Assembly (NCBI GenBank): GCA_965219635.1
Contig: OZ244783.1
Coordinates: 124,001-188,000 of the forward strand
Length of the DNA: 64,000 nucleotides
Source: JAPOXR01 sp965219635
GTDB lineage: Bacteria > Pseudomonadota > Alphaproteobacteria > Rhodobacterales > Rhodobacteraceae
Direction of reading: 5' to 3'
Shown piece after piece: positions 34,133 through 43,082 of the stretch (position 1 is its first letter; the number at the start of each line of letters is the position of its first letter). The notes under the pieces are model-generated. The model saw only the letters and a program-made list of their open reading frames with translations, was not told where the DNA came from and did not search any database. The position numbers and the translations under genes are program-made.

Positions 34133-34879
34133 TCACTTGCTTTGGGTCTGTGTTGAACGAAGGCGCATCACTGCCGTACATGCTTCATCCAGATGAGCGG
34201 ACATGAGCCGATACGCCTCGGCGTCGTCACTCCGTTCGATCGCAAGATAAATGCTCTGATGTTCCTCCCAGACCGCCATCGACCGTTCCATTCGATTGTA
34301 ACGGGCAAGAAAGCGCGCAAGTTCGATTGCGCTGCCAGTGTCATATTCTATTGCCGAGATTGCTTCAGCGAACCTGTGATTTCCGGTTGCGGTAGCGATA
34401 GCCAGGTGAAACCGGAAATCGAGATGGCGGCCGACTTTGCCTGCCTTGACGACAGTTTCCTCGAACTCATCGAGTGCCGATTTCATCAACAGTAGATCAG
34501 CATCAGTCCGGCGCTGGGCAGCCAGTTTCGCACACGCCGGCTCAACAACCTTGCGGAACTCGAGCTTCATAAGCAGTTCACGCAATCTGCCATCTACCAT
34601 GGCGCCGGTAGTTGGCGCGGCGCGGTGCCGTTTTACGAATGTCCCGGCTCCCCGTATTGACTCCACAAGCCCTTCATGGCGCAGGCGCTTCAGCGCCTCA
34701 CGAACGACGGGTCGTGAAATGCCGAAGATGGTGCATAATTCGGCCTCTGAAGGCAGGCGCTCGCCTTCTCCATATGCACCGCAGGCAATCTGGTGATGCA
34801 GGTATCCATATGCCTGATCTGCAAAACTGACGCGGTTGAGAACGCTTGGCTGACGTTCTCCGTGTTCGTCATGACGCAT
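34133..34879 (-). CDS. GntR family regulator, FadR/FCD type
   Basis: The 248-residue protein has an N-terminal winged helix (QIACGAYGEGERLPSEAEL, FGISRPVVREALKRLRHEGL, VESIRGAGTFV) and a C-terminal all-helical FCD domain: metal-site style histidines occur in HLDFRFHLAIATATGNHRF and SAHLDEA. Family members sense small carboxylic acids. A start at 34906 is also possible. It is divergent from the AceE-like gene and likely controls it, with an inverted repeat between them. Confidence 0.87.
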   Translation of the reverse strand: MRHDEHGERQPSVLNRVSFADQAYGYLHHQIACGAYGEGERLPSEAELCTIFGISRPVVREALKRLRHEGLVESIRGAGTFVKRHRAAPTTGAMVDGRLRELLMKLEFRKVVEPACAKLAAQRRTDADLLLMKSALDEFEETVVKAGKVGRHLDFRFHLAIATATGNHRFAEAISAIEYDTGSAIELARFLARYNRMERSMAVWEEHQSIYLAIERSDDAEAYRLMSAHLDEACTAVMRLRSTQTQSK

Positions 34880-34934
34880 TTGCCTGGTTGCGCGCTGGCC
34901 CAACATAGATCGCCCATTTTGTTCGCAGGATAGT

Positions 34935-34951
34935 TGTAAAGAGAACTTACA
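34935..34951. promoter_or_regulatory. Candidate FadR-type operator
   Basis: TGTAA (34935-34939) and TTACA (34947-34951) form an inverted repeat with a 7-base spacer in the 325-base divergent region between the regulator and the AceE-like gene. Binding by the adjacent regulator is inferred from position only. No other feature is evident in 34952-35204. Confidence 0.35.
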
Positions 34952-35204
34952 CGTAGTGAGCAACCACGGAAAGAGCGCATCCACAAATCCAAATCTTCAT
35001 CGAAAAGCGTTTGATGACTAGAGATGAGAAGGAGTTCCGGGTCGTCAAGACAGGGTTCGCGTGCCCGGCTGACGGGCGAATCGTTGCACAAGGCCGAAGG
35101 GATTTGTAAAGGTGTATGGCAAGTCGCCAGCGTACATTTTTGACCCAACAGTGCACGGTCGGCAAGAATTCGCCTATGCTGGTGCGACAGTCAGTGGGTA
35201 TCCA

Positions 35205-37601
35205 ATGAACGAGCTTTCAGTCGATCAGCTTGAGGCAATCGAACGGCGCGTGCTGTGGTTGGCCAGCTGGATGGTCCACCACGCAAATCACGTCCGCGGC
35301 GAAGACGAAATCAAGGTTGGGGGGCATCAGGCTTCCTGCGCATCCATGACGGCGATCATGACGGCATTGTATCTCGGTGTGCTCCGGCCTGAAGACAGGG
35401 TTGCAGTAAAGCCTCATGCATCGCCGGTCTTTCACGCGCTGCAGTATCTGGCCGGCAACCAGACTCTCGAGAACCTCAAGAACTTCCGCGGATACAAGGG
35501 AGCGCAAAGCTACCCGTCGCGAACCAAGGACACCGACGATGTCGATTTCTCTACCGGTTCGGTCGGGCTCGGGGTTGCCCAGTCACTCTTCTCTTCGCTC
35601 GTGCAGGACTATGTGAAAGCGCATGGATGGATGAAAGGCCGCCGCAAGGGGCGAATGGTCTCCATCATCGGCGATGCAGAAATGGACGAAGGGAACATCT
35701 ACGAGGCTCTGATCGAGGGATGGAAGCAGGGGCTGTCGAACTGCTGGTGGATCGTCGACTACAATCGCCAGTCGCTTGATGCCGTTGTCCGCGAGGGCCT
35801 CTGGGAGAAGTTCGAGCAGATCTTCTCCGATTTCGGCTGGGATGTGATTATCGTCAAGCATGGCCGCCTGCAGGAGGCTGCATTCGCAGAGCCTGGAGGC
35901 GAGCATCTGAAGGCGTGGATCGATGCTTGCCCGAACCAGCTCTATTCGGCACTGACCTTCCAGGGCGGAGCAGCATGGCGAAGCAGGCTGATGGACGAAA
36001 TCGGCGATCAGGGGCCTGTTTCCAGTTTGATCGACCGGCGAACCGACGACGAATTGTCCCGCCTGATGGGGAATTTGGGCGGTCATGACATTGATGCGCT
36101 GCTGAAGAATTTCAGCAGGGCAGGCCAGAGCGGGAAACCGACCCTGTTCATCTGCTACACGATCAAGGGGCAGGGGTTGCCGCTTGCTGGCCATAAGGAC
36201 AACCATGCAGGCCTGTTGACCAAGGCGCAGATGACAGAATTTCGCGAGCGGATGGGCGTGCGCGAGGGGCATGAATGGGAGAGGTGGGAAGGTGCCGGAT
36301 TTCCTGCTGGAGAGTTGCAAGAACTGGTGTCGGGATCTCCGTTTTTCTCGGGAGGAGTGCGGCGGCTGAGTGCGCCTGCGGTAGAGGTTCCCGCCAAACT
36401 GCCGGTTCCGGATGACCGCAGCAAACCGAATTCCACCCAAATGGGCTTTGGGCAGATTTTGAATGCAATTGCCCGCGAGGATTCAGACTTTGCCCGGCGC
36501 ATTGTCACCACATCTCCTGACGTGACCGTTTCCACGAATTTGGGGCCGTGGGTCAACCGGCGCGGACTCTTCGCCAAGGACGAAATGGCCGACACGTTCA
36601 AGGCAGAACGCATCCCGTCCACCTATCATTGGGAATTCTCTCCCAAGGGTCAGCACTTCGAGCTCGGAATTGCCGAGGCCAACCTGTTTCTGATGCTGTC
36701 GGCGCTGGGGCTGTCTCATTCGATAAACGGAGAGCGGTTGCTGCCGGTCGGCACGCTTTACGATCCTTTCATCTATCGGGGTGCGGACCAGTTGAACTAT
36801 GCGTGCTACCAGGAAGCCCGGTTCATGCTGGTTGCGACGCCGTCGGGCATTACACTTGCGCCTGAAGGGGGCGCGCACCAATCAATTGGAACGCCGCTGC
36901 TTGGCATGGCTCAGGACGGTCTGGCTGCTTTCGAGCCTGCATATGTGGATGAGTTGGCCACGATCATGCGATTTGGCTTCGATTACATGCAACGAAACAG
37001 TGAAGGTGACCCCAACGAACAGAATTGGCTGAGGGACGAAACGGGCGGTTCTGTCTATTTGCGGCTTTCGACCCGTCCGCTGGAACAGCCAGCCCGCCAA
37101 CTCGGTCCGGAACTGGAGCAGGCAATAATAGACGGCGCCTACTGGATGCGCGAGCCGGGACCCAATGTGCAGGTTGTTGTGGCCTATCAGGGCGCGGTTG
37201 CTCCGGCTGCCATACAGGCAGTGGGAATGATGGCTGAGTCGCGTCGCGACGTCGGTTTACTGGCAATCACTTCGGCAGACCGGTTAAGCGCAGGCTGGAC
37301 CGCCGCCCAACGCGCCCGCGAGCGAGGACTTGTCCATGCCAGAAGCCATATTGAACGCTTGATGGATGCCCTGCCTTCCTACTGCGCGCTGGTAACCGTT
37401 TGCGACGGGCATCCGGCCACGCTGGGCTGGCTCGGTTCGGTGCACGGCCATCGCACCAGGTCACTCGGTGTCGAGCACTTCGGACAGACTGGTTCGATCG
37501 CAGACCTTCATGCACACTACGGGATTGATGCCAACGCAATTCTCCGGGCGGCGGAAGCCATGTCACCCGGCCGGCCAATCAGGAGGCTGCGGGCACTGTG
37601 A
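35205..37601 (+). CDS. Homodimeric AceE/MdeB-like ThDP-dependent 2-oxoacid dehydrogenase E1
   Basis: The 798-residue protein is a single-chain E1 with transketolase-like layout. GGHQASCASMTAIMTALYLG near residues 46-65, GDAEMDEGNIYEAL with VDYNRQSLD (ThDP/metal), KGQGLPLAGHKDNHAGLLT, and the Glu region FELGIAEANLFLML are visible. It is shorter than E. coli AceE (about 887), lacking part of the N-terminal lipoyl-domain-contact region. It resembles the pyruvate or 2-oxobutyrate dehydrogenase E1 (MdeB) branch. The start at 35205 gives the family N-terminus; a GTG at 35112 is open but poor. No E2/E3 gene lies nearby. Regulation by the divergent FadR-type protein is likely. Confidence 0.87.
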   Translation: MNELSVDQLEAIERRVLWLASWMVHHANHVRGEDEIKVGGHQASCASMTAIMTALYLGVLRPEDRVAVKPHASPVFHALQYLAGNQTLENLKNFRGYKGAQSYPSRTKDTDDVDFSTGSVGLGVAQSLFSSLVQDYVKAHGWMKGRRKGRMVSIIGDAEMDEGNIYEALIEGWKQGLSNCWWIVDYNRQSLDAVVREGLWEKFEQIFSDFGWDVIIVKHGRLQEAAFAEPGGEHLKAWIDACPNQLYSALTFQGGAAWRSRLMDEIGDQGPVSSLIDRRTDDELSRLMGNLGGHDIDALLKNFSRAGQSGKPTLFICYTIKGQGLPLAGHKDNHAGLLTKAQMTEFRERMGVREGHEWERWEGAGFPAGELQELVSGSPFFSGGVRRLSAPAVEVPAKLPVPDDRSKPNSTQMGFGQILNAIAREDSDFARRIVTTSPDVTVSTNLGPWVNRRGLFAKDEMADTFKAERIPSTYHWEFSPKGQHFELGIAEANLFLMLSALGLSHSINGERLLPVGTLYDPFIYRGADQLNYACYQEARFMLVATPSGITLAPEGGAHQSIGTPLLGMAQDGLAAFEPAYVDELATIMRFGFDYMQRNSEGDPNEQNWLRDETGGSVYLRLSTRPLEQPARQLGPELEQAIIDGAYWMREPGPNVQVVVAYQGAVAPAAIQAVGMMAESRRDVGLLAITSADRLSAGWTAAQRARERGLVHARSHIERLMDALPSYCALVTVCDGHPATLGWLGSVHGHRTRSLGVEHFGQTGSIADLHAHYGIDANAILRAAEAMSPGRPIRRLRAL

Positions 37602-37935
37602 TTGCCGTAGACGGGTATCGAGCCATCGGAACTGGTTCCTGCTGTAACTGTTTCAAATATTGCCCCTGGATCTTTGCGCAGCATTCATCAGCATGATGGG
37701 CCGCTGCGGGCCGAAACGGCATACAGACTCAGGTGATGGCGGATTGCGGCACCATCCAACCAAAGGCGAAGACTCCGATCCGCAAGCTGCATGAAAGGCA
37801 AGCAAGGCCTCATGTGCCGGCGGAGCGCAGCTTAAACTGACCGATCCAACTGGCCGGGCGGTTTTCCCGTTTCGCAACGCCCAGGAAACGCATATGAGGC
37901 GTGCGATTCCGGGAATGAATTGAGGCGAGGCAGAA
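37602..37935. other. Intergenic region before glyA, nothing recognised
   Basis: About 330 bases without a convincing gene. I looked for a glycine riboswitch ahead of glyA and saw no match to its tandem aptamer pattern. GAGGCGAGGCAGAA just before 37936 is the glyA ribosome site. Confidence 0.6.
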
Positions 37936-39246
37936 ATGCAGGAAACATGGGCAGTGAACGGGTTCTTCAGCCGCAGCATTGCTGAAGCCGATCCCGAAAT
38001 CAGCGCAGCCATCCGCTCCGAACTCGGCCGGCAGCGGGATGAGATAGAGCTAATCGCGTCGGAGAACATCGTGTCCCGGGCGGTGCTTGACGCTCAGGGA
38101 TCGGTGATGACCAACAAGTATGCCGAAGGATATCCGGGTCGGCGCTATTATGGCGGCTGCAAACATGTGGATGTGGCAGAGAATGTGGCGATTGAACGGG
38201 CCACAAAGCTGTTTGGATGCAGCTACGCCAATGTGCAGCCGCATTCCGGCAGCCAGGCCAATCAGGGCGTTTTCACGGCGCTACTGACACCTGGTGATAC
38301 GATCCTCGGGATGGACCTGGCATCGGGTGGGCACCTGACCCACGGGGCGCCGCCCAACCAGTCGGGAAAGTGGTTCAATGCTGTCCAGTATGGCGTCCGG
38401 AGGCAGGATTGCCTGATCGATTATGACCAGGTTTCGGATCTGGCAGAGACGCACAAGCCGAAGCTGATCATCGCCGGTGGTTCCGCAGTGCCCAGGCACA
38501 TTGACTTCGGAAGGTTCCGCGAGATTGCAGACGCTGTCGGAGCGTGGTTTCTGGTCGATATGGCGCACTTTGCCGGTCTGGTTGCGGGAGGAGTCCATCC
38601 ATCGCCATTTCCTCATGCGCATGTAGCGACGGCCACAACGCACAAGACTCTGCGAGGACCGCGCGGAGGATTGGTACTCACCAATGACGAGCAGGTCATG
38701 AAGAAGGTCAATTCCGCGATCTTCCCGGGCATACAGGGTGGTCCGCTGATGCATGCGGTCGCTGCCAAGGCCGTGGCATTCGGGGAGGCGTTGAGACCTG
38801 AATACCGGAACTATGTCAGGCAGGTCGTCGAGAATGCCGTGGCTTTGGCCGATACTCTATCTGCTGGCGGGCTGGATATCGTCACTGGCGGAACCGACAC
38901 GCATGTCATGCTTGTTGATCTCAGGCCAATGGGCGTGACCGGAGTCGATGCTGAGCAGGCGCTCGGGCGCAGTTTCATAACCTGCAACAAGAACGGAATC
39001 CCGTTCGATACGCAGAAGCCTACCATCACGTCGGGAGTGCGCCTCGGCACACCGGCCTGCACCACGCGCGGGTTCGGGACCGCGGAATTCCGGGAAGTCG
39101 GCCGGATGATTGTCGATGTCGTCGCGGGTCTGGCTGCCAATGGAACAGAAGCAAACGAATTCGTTGAAGAGGAAGTTCGCAGCCGTGTGGTAGAATTGTG
39201 CGGCCGTTTCCCCATCTATGAGGGCGCGGTCGAGGACCCGAAATAG
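37936..39246 (+). CDS. glyA: Serine hydroxymethyltransferase
   Basis: The 436-residue PLP enzyme interconverts serine and glycine with tetrahydrofolate. IELIASENIVSRAVLDAQGS near residues 37-56, TNKYAEGYPGRRYYGGC, the cofactor Asp/His in VDMAHFAGL, and the PLP lysine in TTHKTLRGPRGG are intact. Length fits. It may be the housekeeping gene or an accessory copy serving the adjacent E1 gene; its position between an accessory E1 and infA leaves this open. Confidence 0.95.
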   Translation: MQETWAVNGFFSRSIAEADPEISAAIRSELGRQRDEIELIASENIVSRAVLDAQGSVMTNKYAEGYPGRRYYGGCKHVDVAENVAIERATKLFGCSYANVQPHSGSQANQGVFTALLTPGDTILGMDLASGGHLTHGAPPNQSGKWFNAVQYGVRRQDCLIDYDQVSDLAETHKPKLIIAGGSAVPRHIDFGRFREIADAVGAWFLVDMAHFAGLVAGGVHPSPFPHAHVATATTHKTLRGPRGGLVLTNDEQVMKKVNSAIFPGIQGGPLMHAVAAKAVAFGEALRPEYRNYVRQVVENAVALADTLSAGGLDIVTGGTDTHVMLVDLRPMGVTGVDAEQALGRSFITCNKNGIPFDTQKPTITSGVRLGTPACTTRGFGTAEFREVGRMIVDVVAGLAANGTEANEFVEEEVRSRVVELCGRFPIYEGAVEDPK

Positions 39247-39443
39247 CTCCGGTAAGACCCAGCCCCGTTGGCGCACCTTCAGTCATATTCGGCTCAGAGA
39301 TTGATGGCACGGAGTGCCGCCTCGACACTGTAATCCGAACCCCGAACCAGGTGCGCGGGTGTTTGAAGTTGAACCCACGGCGCCATTTCAATAGGTTCCC
39401 GCCGTCAAAGTGACTTTGGCGAACAGGATAAACTGGAGCGGAT

Positions 39444-39662
39444 ATGCCTAAGGAAGAAATGCTCGAATTCTCCGGCGTCGTGAAAGAAGTCCTGCCGAAT
39501 GCGACGTTCCGGGTCGAGTTGGATACCGGGCACCAGATCATCGCTCACACGGCAGGCAAGATGCGGAAGAACAGAATTCGGGTTCTGGCGGGAGACAGAG
39601 TTCAAGTCGAGATGACGCCATATGACCTGACCAAGGGCCGGATCAACTACCGGTTCAAATAG
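39444..39662 (+). CDS. infA: Translation initiation factor IF-1
   Basis: The 72-residue OB-fold protein has the nearly invariant FSGVVKEVLPNATFRVELD, AHTAGKMRKNRIRVLAGD and the end DLTKGRINYRFK. It binds the ribosomal A site during initiation. GGAG stands about 6 bases before the ATG. It is followed 3 bases later by maf, the usual order in Rhizobiales. The 197 bases between glyA and infA show no gene. Confidence 0.97.
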   Translation: MPKEEMLEFSGVVKEVLPNATFRVELDTGHQIIAHTAGKMRKNRIRVLAGDRVQVEMTPYDLTKGRINYRFK

Positions 39663-39665
39663 GCG

Positions 39666-40241
39666 ATGCGCCTCATTCTGGCGTCAGCCAGTCCCCGGCG
39701 CCAGGATCTGTTGGCGCAAATCGGGATCGTGCCGGATGTAATCCGGCCTGTCGATATCGATGAGACGCCACAGAAGCGTGAACTCCCCAGACCCTACTGC
39801 CAACGGATGGCAAGGCAGAAGGCAGAGGCGGGCGCTACACAGGCGGATGGGCTTGTGCTTGCTGCCGACACTGCCGTAGCCCTTGGGCGCAGGATTCTGG
39901 GAAAGCCTGCCAATCGAGACGAGGCTGAACGCTTCTTGCGGCTTCTGTCTGGCCGCCGCCACAAGGTGGTCACTGCCGTGGCCCTGCAGACACCCCTTCG
40001 GACATTGGAACGTAGCGTCGTTTCCGTAGTCAAAATGAAGAAATTGTCCGACAGCGAGCTCGCAGACTATCTTGACAGCGAGGAGTGGCGGGGAAAGGCG
40101 GGCGGCTATGGCATTCAGGGTTTGGCTGGTGCATTCATTCCCTGGATTAACGGTTCGTATCCGGCGATTGCGGGGTTGCCCCTTCCCGAAACCATCGGCC
40201 TCCTGCGCGCCGCAGGCTATAGTGGCGGCGACTCCAGATGA
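39666..40241 (+). CDS. maf: Maf family nucleotide pyrophosphatase
   Basis: The 191-residue protein has the Maf opening LILASASPRRQDLLAQIG, the conserved Asp in VLAADTAVALGRRILGKP near residues 64-81, and EWRGKAGGYGIQGLAG near 139-154. Maf proteins hydrolyse non-canonical or dTTP/UTP nucleotides and are linked to division arrest. It overlaps the rng gene as ATGA. Confidence 0.94.
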   Translation: MRLILASASPRRQDLLAQIGIVPDVIRPVDIDETPQKRELPRPYCQRMARQKAEAGATQADGLVLAADTAVALGRRILGKPANRDEAERFLRLLSGRRHKVVTAVALQTPLRTLERSVVSVVKMKKLSDSELADYLDSEEWRGKAGGYGIQGLAGAFIPWINGSYPAIAGLPLPETIGLLRAAGYSGGDSR

Positions 40242-41290
40242 AGGGTACGGTGGTGGCCCTTGATCAGGTGGGCGGCCGCCAGGCAGCGGCTTGGGTCATT
40301 GATGGCCAGCTTGAGGATCTGCTTTGGGATCCCATTGCGAACGAAGGACCAGCACCGGGAACCATATGCCGCGCAGTGGTGACAAGACCGTTGCCGGGGC
40401 AGGGGGCCTGTATCGTCAAGCTCCCCGGCCAAGCGGCAGGATATGCGCGTGGCCTCAAGGATGTGTCTGGTGGCGATGCTGTTTTGGTTCAGGTGCAGGG
40501 CTATCCTCAAGCCGGCAAATCCACTCCGGTTGGCACCAGATTGTCGATAGCAGGAAGGTTTGCGGTGGCGTTGCCCGGCAAGGATGGGGTCTTTGTTTCG
40601 CGCAGGATTGAAGATGCCGACCGCGCACTAGAGTTGAAGATTGCTGGAGAAGAGGTACTGAGTTCTAGCGGCATTCAATGTGGCTTGGTCATGCGGTCTG
40701 CTGGCCAGTCTGCCAGCCTTGAAGATATCGCCAAAGAAGCCACCCGGTTGGTCGAAGAATGCGGAGCTGTACTCTCACAAAGGAGCGGCAGAGAGCCTGC
40801 GGTCGTCAGAGAAGCGGACGGCAGTCACCGAACCGCACTGCGGGAGTGGATGGATCAAGGCGAGTGCCTTCTCGACGATTCGGAAGGAGCATTTGTGAGG
40901 CATGACATACCGGAACTGTTTGCTCCCTATAGATGGGACCGGGCAGAGTTGCCTGGCGGTGGTACTGCCATGATCGAACAGACAAGCGCATTCGTGGCCG
41001 TTGATGTTAATACAGGCGCTGATGCATCGTCCGGGGCCGGGACACGCGCCAATGTCGAACTTGCGAGATGCCTGCCAAGGCATTTGCGCCTGCGGGGAAT
41101 TGGGGGGCAGGTGGTCATTGACTTTGCACCGATGCCCAAGCGTTCTCGCCGGCATGTCGAGAACGAGCTTGCAGGCGTACTGTCAGCCGACCGGATACCC
41201 ACGACAATTGTCGGATGGACGGGTCTGGGGCATCTCGAGTTGCACAGGCGACAGGAGCGGCGGCCTATTGGGGAGATCTTTGCAGGATGA
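40238..41290 (+). CDS. rng: Ribonuclease E/G family protein, short form
   Basis: The 350-residue protein matches the catalytic RNase E/G family: the catalytic Asp block FVAVDVNTG near residues 249-257, followed by ARCLPRHLRLRGIGGQVVIDFAPMPKR cut here to LRLRGIGGQVVIDFAPM. An N-terminal S1-like region is degenerate. It is shorter than typical RNase G (about 490) and lacks the zinc-link cysteines, as do other alphaproteobacterial forms in this position. Symbol is tentative. It overlaps maf and yacG as ATGA on both sides. Confidence 0.8.
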   Translation: MKGTVVALDQVGGRQAAAWVIDGQLEDLLWDPIANEGPAPGTICRAVVTRPLPGQGACIVKLPGQAAGYARGLKDVSGGDAVLVQVQGYPQAGKSTPVGTRLSIAGRFAVALPGKDGVFVSRRIEDADRALELKIAGEEVLSSSGIQCGLVMRSAGQSASLEDIAKEATRLVEECGAVLSQRSGREPAVVREADGSHRTALREWMDQGECLLDDSEGAFVRHDIPELFAPYRWDRAELPGGGTAMIEQTSAFVAVDVNTGADASSGAGTRANVELARCLPRHLRLRGIGGQVVIDFAPMPKRSRRHVENELAGVLSADRIPTTIVGWTGLGHLELHRRQERRPIGEIFAG

Positions 41291-41460
41291 ACTGCCCGAT
41301 CTGCGACAGGGCTTCCGTGGAGCGCTATAAGCCATTCTGTTCCCGGCGATGTGCCGACGTTGATTTGGCGAACTGGCTTTCGGGAAACTACCGGATATCG
41401 ACGCCGGATGAAGACCAGCCGGTAGAGGAAGATCTGGAGGGTCCCAGCCGGCTGCACTAA
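41287..41460 (+). CDS. yacG: DNA gyrase inhibitor YacG
   Basis: The 57-residue zinc protein has CPIC near residues 3-6 and CSRRC near 18-22, the four-Cys zinc site of YacG, followed by ADVDLANWLSGNYRI. YacG binds GyrB and blocks DNA binding. The ATG overlaps the rng stop as ATGA. The C-terminal EDQPVEEDLEG tail is acidic, as in other members. Confidence 0.93.
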   Translation: MNCPICDRASVERYKPFCSRRCADVDLANWLSGNYRISTPDEDQPVEEDLEGPSRLH

Positions 41461-41514
41461 ATTGCAGCAGGCTATGGACAGAGCAAGTAGGCTGTCATAG
41501 TGAGTGCGCCTTGT

Positions 41515-41589
41515 GCCTGGGTAGCTCAGTGGTAGAGCAGTGGACTGAAAATCCTCGTGTCGGTGGTTCAATCCCGCCCCCAGGCACCA
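41515..41589 (+). tRNA. tRNA-Phe (anticodon GAA)
   Basis: A full cloverleaf can be drawn: acceptor GCCTGGG with CCCAGGC, D-arm GCTC/GAGC, anticodon loop CTGAAAA with GAA at 41547-41549, variable GTGTC, T-arm GGTGG/CCGCC with loop TTCAATC, and encoded CCA at 41587-41589. The anticodon stem GTGGA/TCCTC has one U-U mismatch at 41541/41555; the usual bacterial version has a C-G pair there. It follows yacG as in other Rhizobiales. Confidence 0.95.
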
Positions 41590-41923
41590 TCAAATTGAGC
41601 AAAAACAGTAACTTGCTGGATATCGCACTGAGGCTCAAGCCCTTGCTGGGCGAACAGTGTGAGCGTGGCTGGCTGACTATTGCTGGCAATATCCCGATGC
41701 AGGCTGAATTCAATTTTTGTCCGTTGGTCCCAACAGACAAACCACTATCCCGAGATGGGTGCATCTTACGGGATTGGATCATCTCGGAATTCCGAAATCC
41801 ATCTCCCAACTGAGCCATGACAAAAACTGAGCCAAGTGCCTCAGAGTTCTTGCATTGACCGATTGTTTGCCAAGCGCGAGCCTGTGAAGAGTTCATATCA
41901 TAGCGACAGCAAGGCTCAGATCC
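41590..41923. other. Region after tRNA-Phe without a recognised gene
   Basis: About 330 bases with no convincing coding frame. AAGGCTC before 41924 serves as ribosome site of the next gene. The tRNA 3' end is a common integration target, and the gene content changes from housekeeping to catabolic here, but I found no integrase and no repeat of the tRNA end by eye. Confidence 0.5.
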
Positions 41924-43018
41924 ATGAAAATCACCCGGATTTCCGTCTATCAGGTTGATGTGCCAATCAAACCCGCAACAATCTCACACGATCGGGTCAT
42001 GTCCAACTTTGATATCACGCTTGTGAGGATCGAGACGGATACTGGCATCGAGGGATGGGGTGATTCAGTGCCGTGGGGAGCGAACTTCGTTCCTGCTTGG
42101 GCCCGGGGTGTGCGCGCCGGACTCGACGAACTGGCTCCGCACCTCATCGGCAAAGACCCCCGGATGGTGGGTGCGATCAACGAAGTGATGGACTTCGAAA
42201 TGTCTGGCCAGCCCTTTGTCAAAACGGCGCTCGACGTGGCCTGCTGGGACATCCTGGGGCGGTCTCTTTATGCCCCGCTCTATATGCTTCTCGGCGGAAT
42301 GATCACCGAGACGCCTGAAGTCGTGGGTTCGATTCCGCCCAACCCCGGCCCGGAGCTTGAAGCAGCGATTGCTCGGCATCGCGCCCACGGCACCTTGCAG
42401 CTGTCTGGAAAAACCAGCGGCGATATTACCCATGACATCGAATACTTGCGTTGGATGGGAGAGCGCATGCGCCCGGGGGAGTCGCTAAAATATGATGGCA
42501 ACGGTGGATGGCGTGTTGACGAAGCGATCCGTGTTGCCAAGGCGATGGGCGACATTGACATATACTTTGAGCAGCCCTGTGCGACCTATGAGGAATGCCG
42601 CGAGGTCCGCCGTACAACCGGTGTGCCGCTGATACTGGATGAGTCCGCTCTCGACATCGGCGTTGTATTGCGGGCCAAAGAGGACGGCGTGCTTGATGGG
42701 TTGAACCTCAAACTCGCGCGGGTTGGCGGTATCTCCAAGATGCGCCTGATCCGCGATCTGTGTGTCGCGCTACGCGTGCCAATGGAAATCCAGGACAGTT
42801 CGTACAGCGAAATCGCCTGTTCGGTTGTCGCGCATATGGCCCATTCCACGCCAAGACGCGCAATCCGATCCGCGATCAACGCGAAGGGTTTGCTAAAAGA
42901 GACTGTCGCAAACGCTGCTGTTGTCGAAAACGGCCGCGTCAGAGCGCCTGACTTGCCGGGCCTCGGCACCACACCTTTGTTGGACGTGATCAAGGACCCT
43001 ATCGTAGTCTATGCATAG
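41924..43018 (+). CDS. Enolase-superfamily enzyme (muconate-lactonizing/epimerase-like)
   Basis: The 364-residue protein has the capping domain and barrel of the superfamily. Metal ligands are Asp in KYDGNGGW near residue 190, Glu in FEQPC near 215-219, and Asp/Glu in LDESAL near 240. The second catalytic lysine is in LNLKLARVGGISKMR near 263, so it uses a Lys-Lys arrangement like the MLE subgroup rather than the Asp-His dyad. In the first KxK motif only the last lysine remains (LSGKTSG). Hydroxyproline dehydratases and epimerases show similar departures; that assignment is tentative. It converges with the TRAP operon. Confidence 0.83.
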   Translation: MKITRISVYQVDVPIKPATISHDRVMSNFDITLVRIETDTGIEGWGDSVPWGANFVPAWARGVRAGLDELAPHLIGKDPRMVGAINEVMDFEMSGQPFVKTALDVACWDILGRSLYAPLYMLLGGMITETPEVVGSIPPNPGPELEAAIARHRAHGTLQLSGKTSGDITHDIEYLRWMGERMRPGESLKYDGNGGWRVDEAIRVAKAMGDIDIYFEQPCATYEECREVRRTTGVPLILDESALDIGVVLRAKEDGVLDGLNLKLARVGGISKMRLIRDLCVALRVPMEIQDSSYSEIACSVVAHMAHSTPRRAIRSAINAKGLLKETVANAAVVENGRVRAPDLPGLGTTPLLDVIKDPIVVYA

Positions 43019-43082
43019 GCCTTTGAGATGCCCAAGTTTTTGGTGTTCAGCAACAATCAGAGCAAGAATCCGGGTTGCCTCA

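Noticed and set aside
37602..37935. Glycine riboswitch ahead of glyA
   Set aside because: No tandem aptamer-like conserved segments seen by eye.
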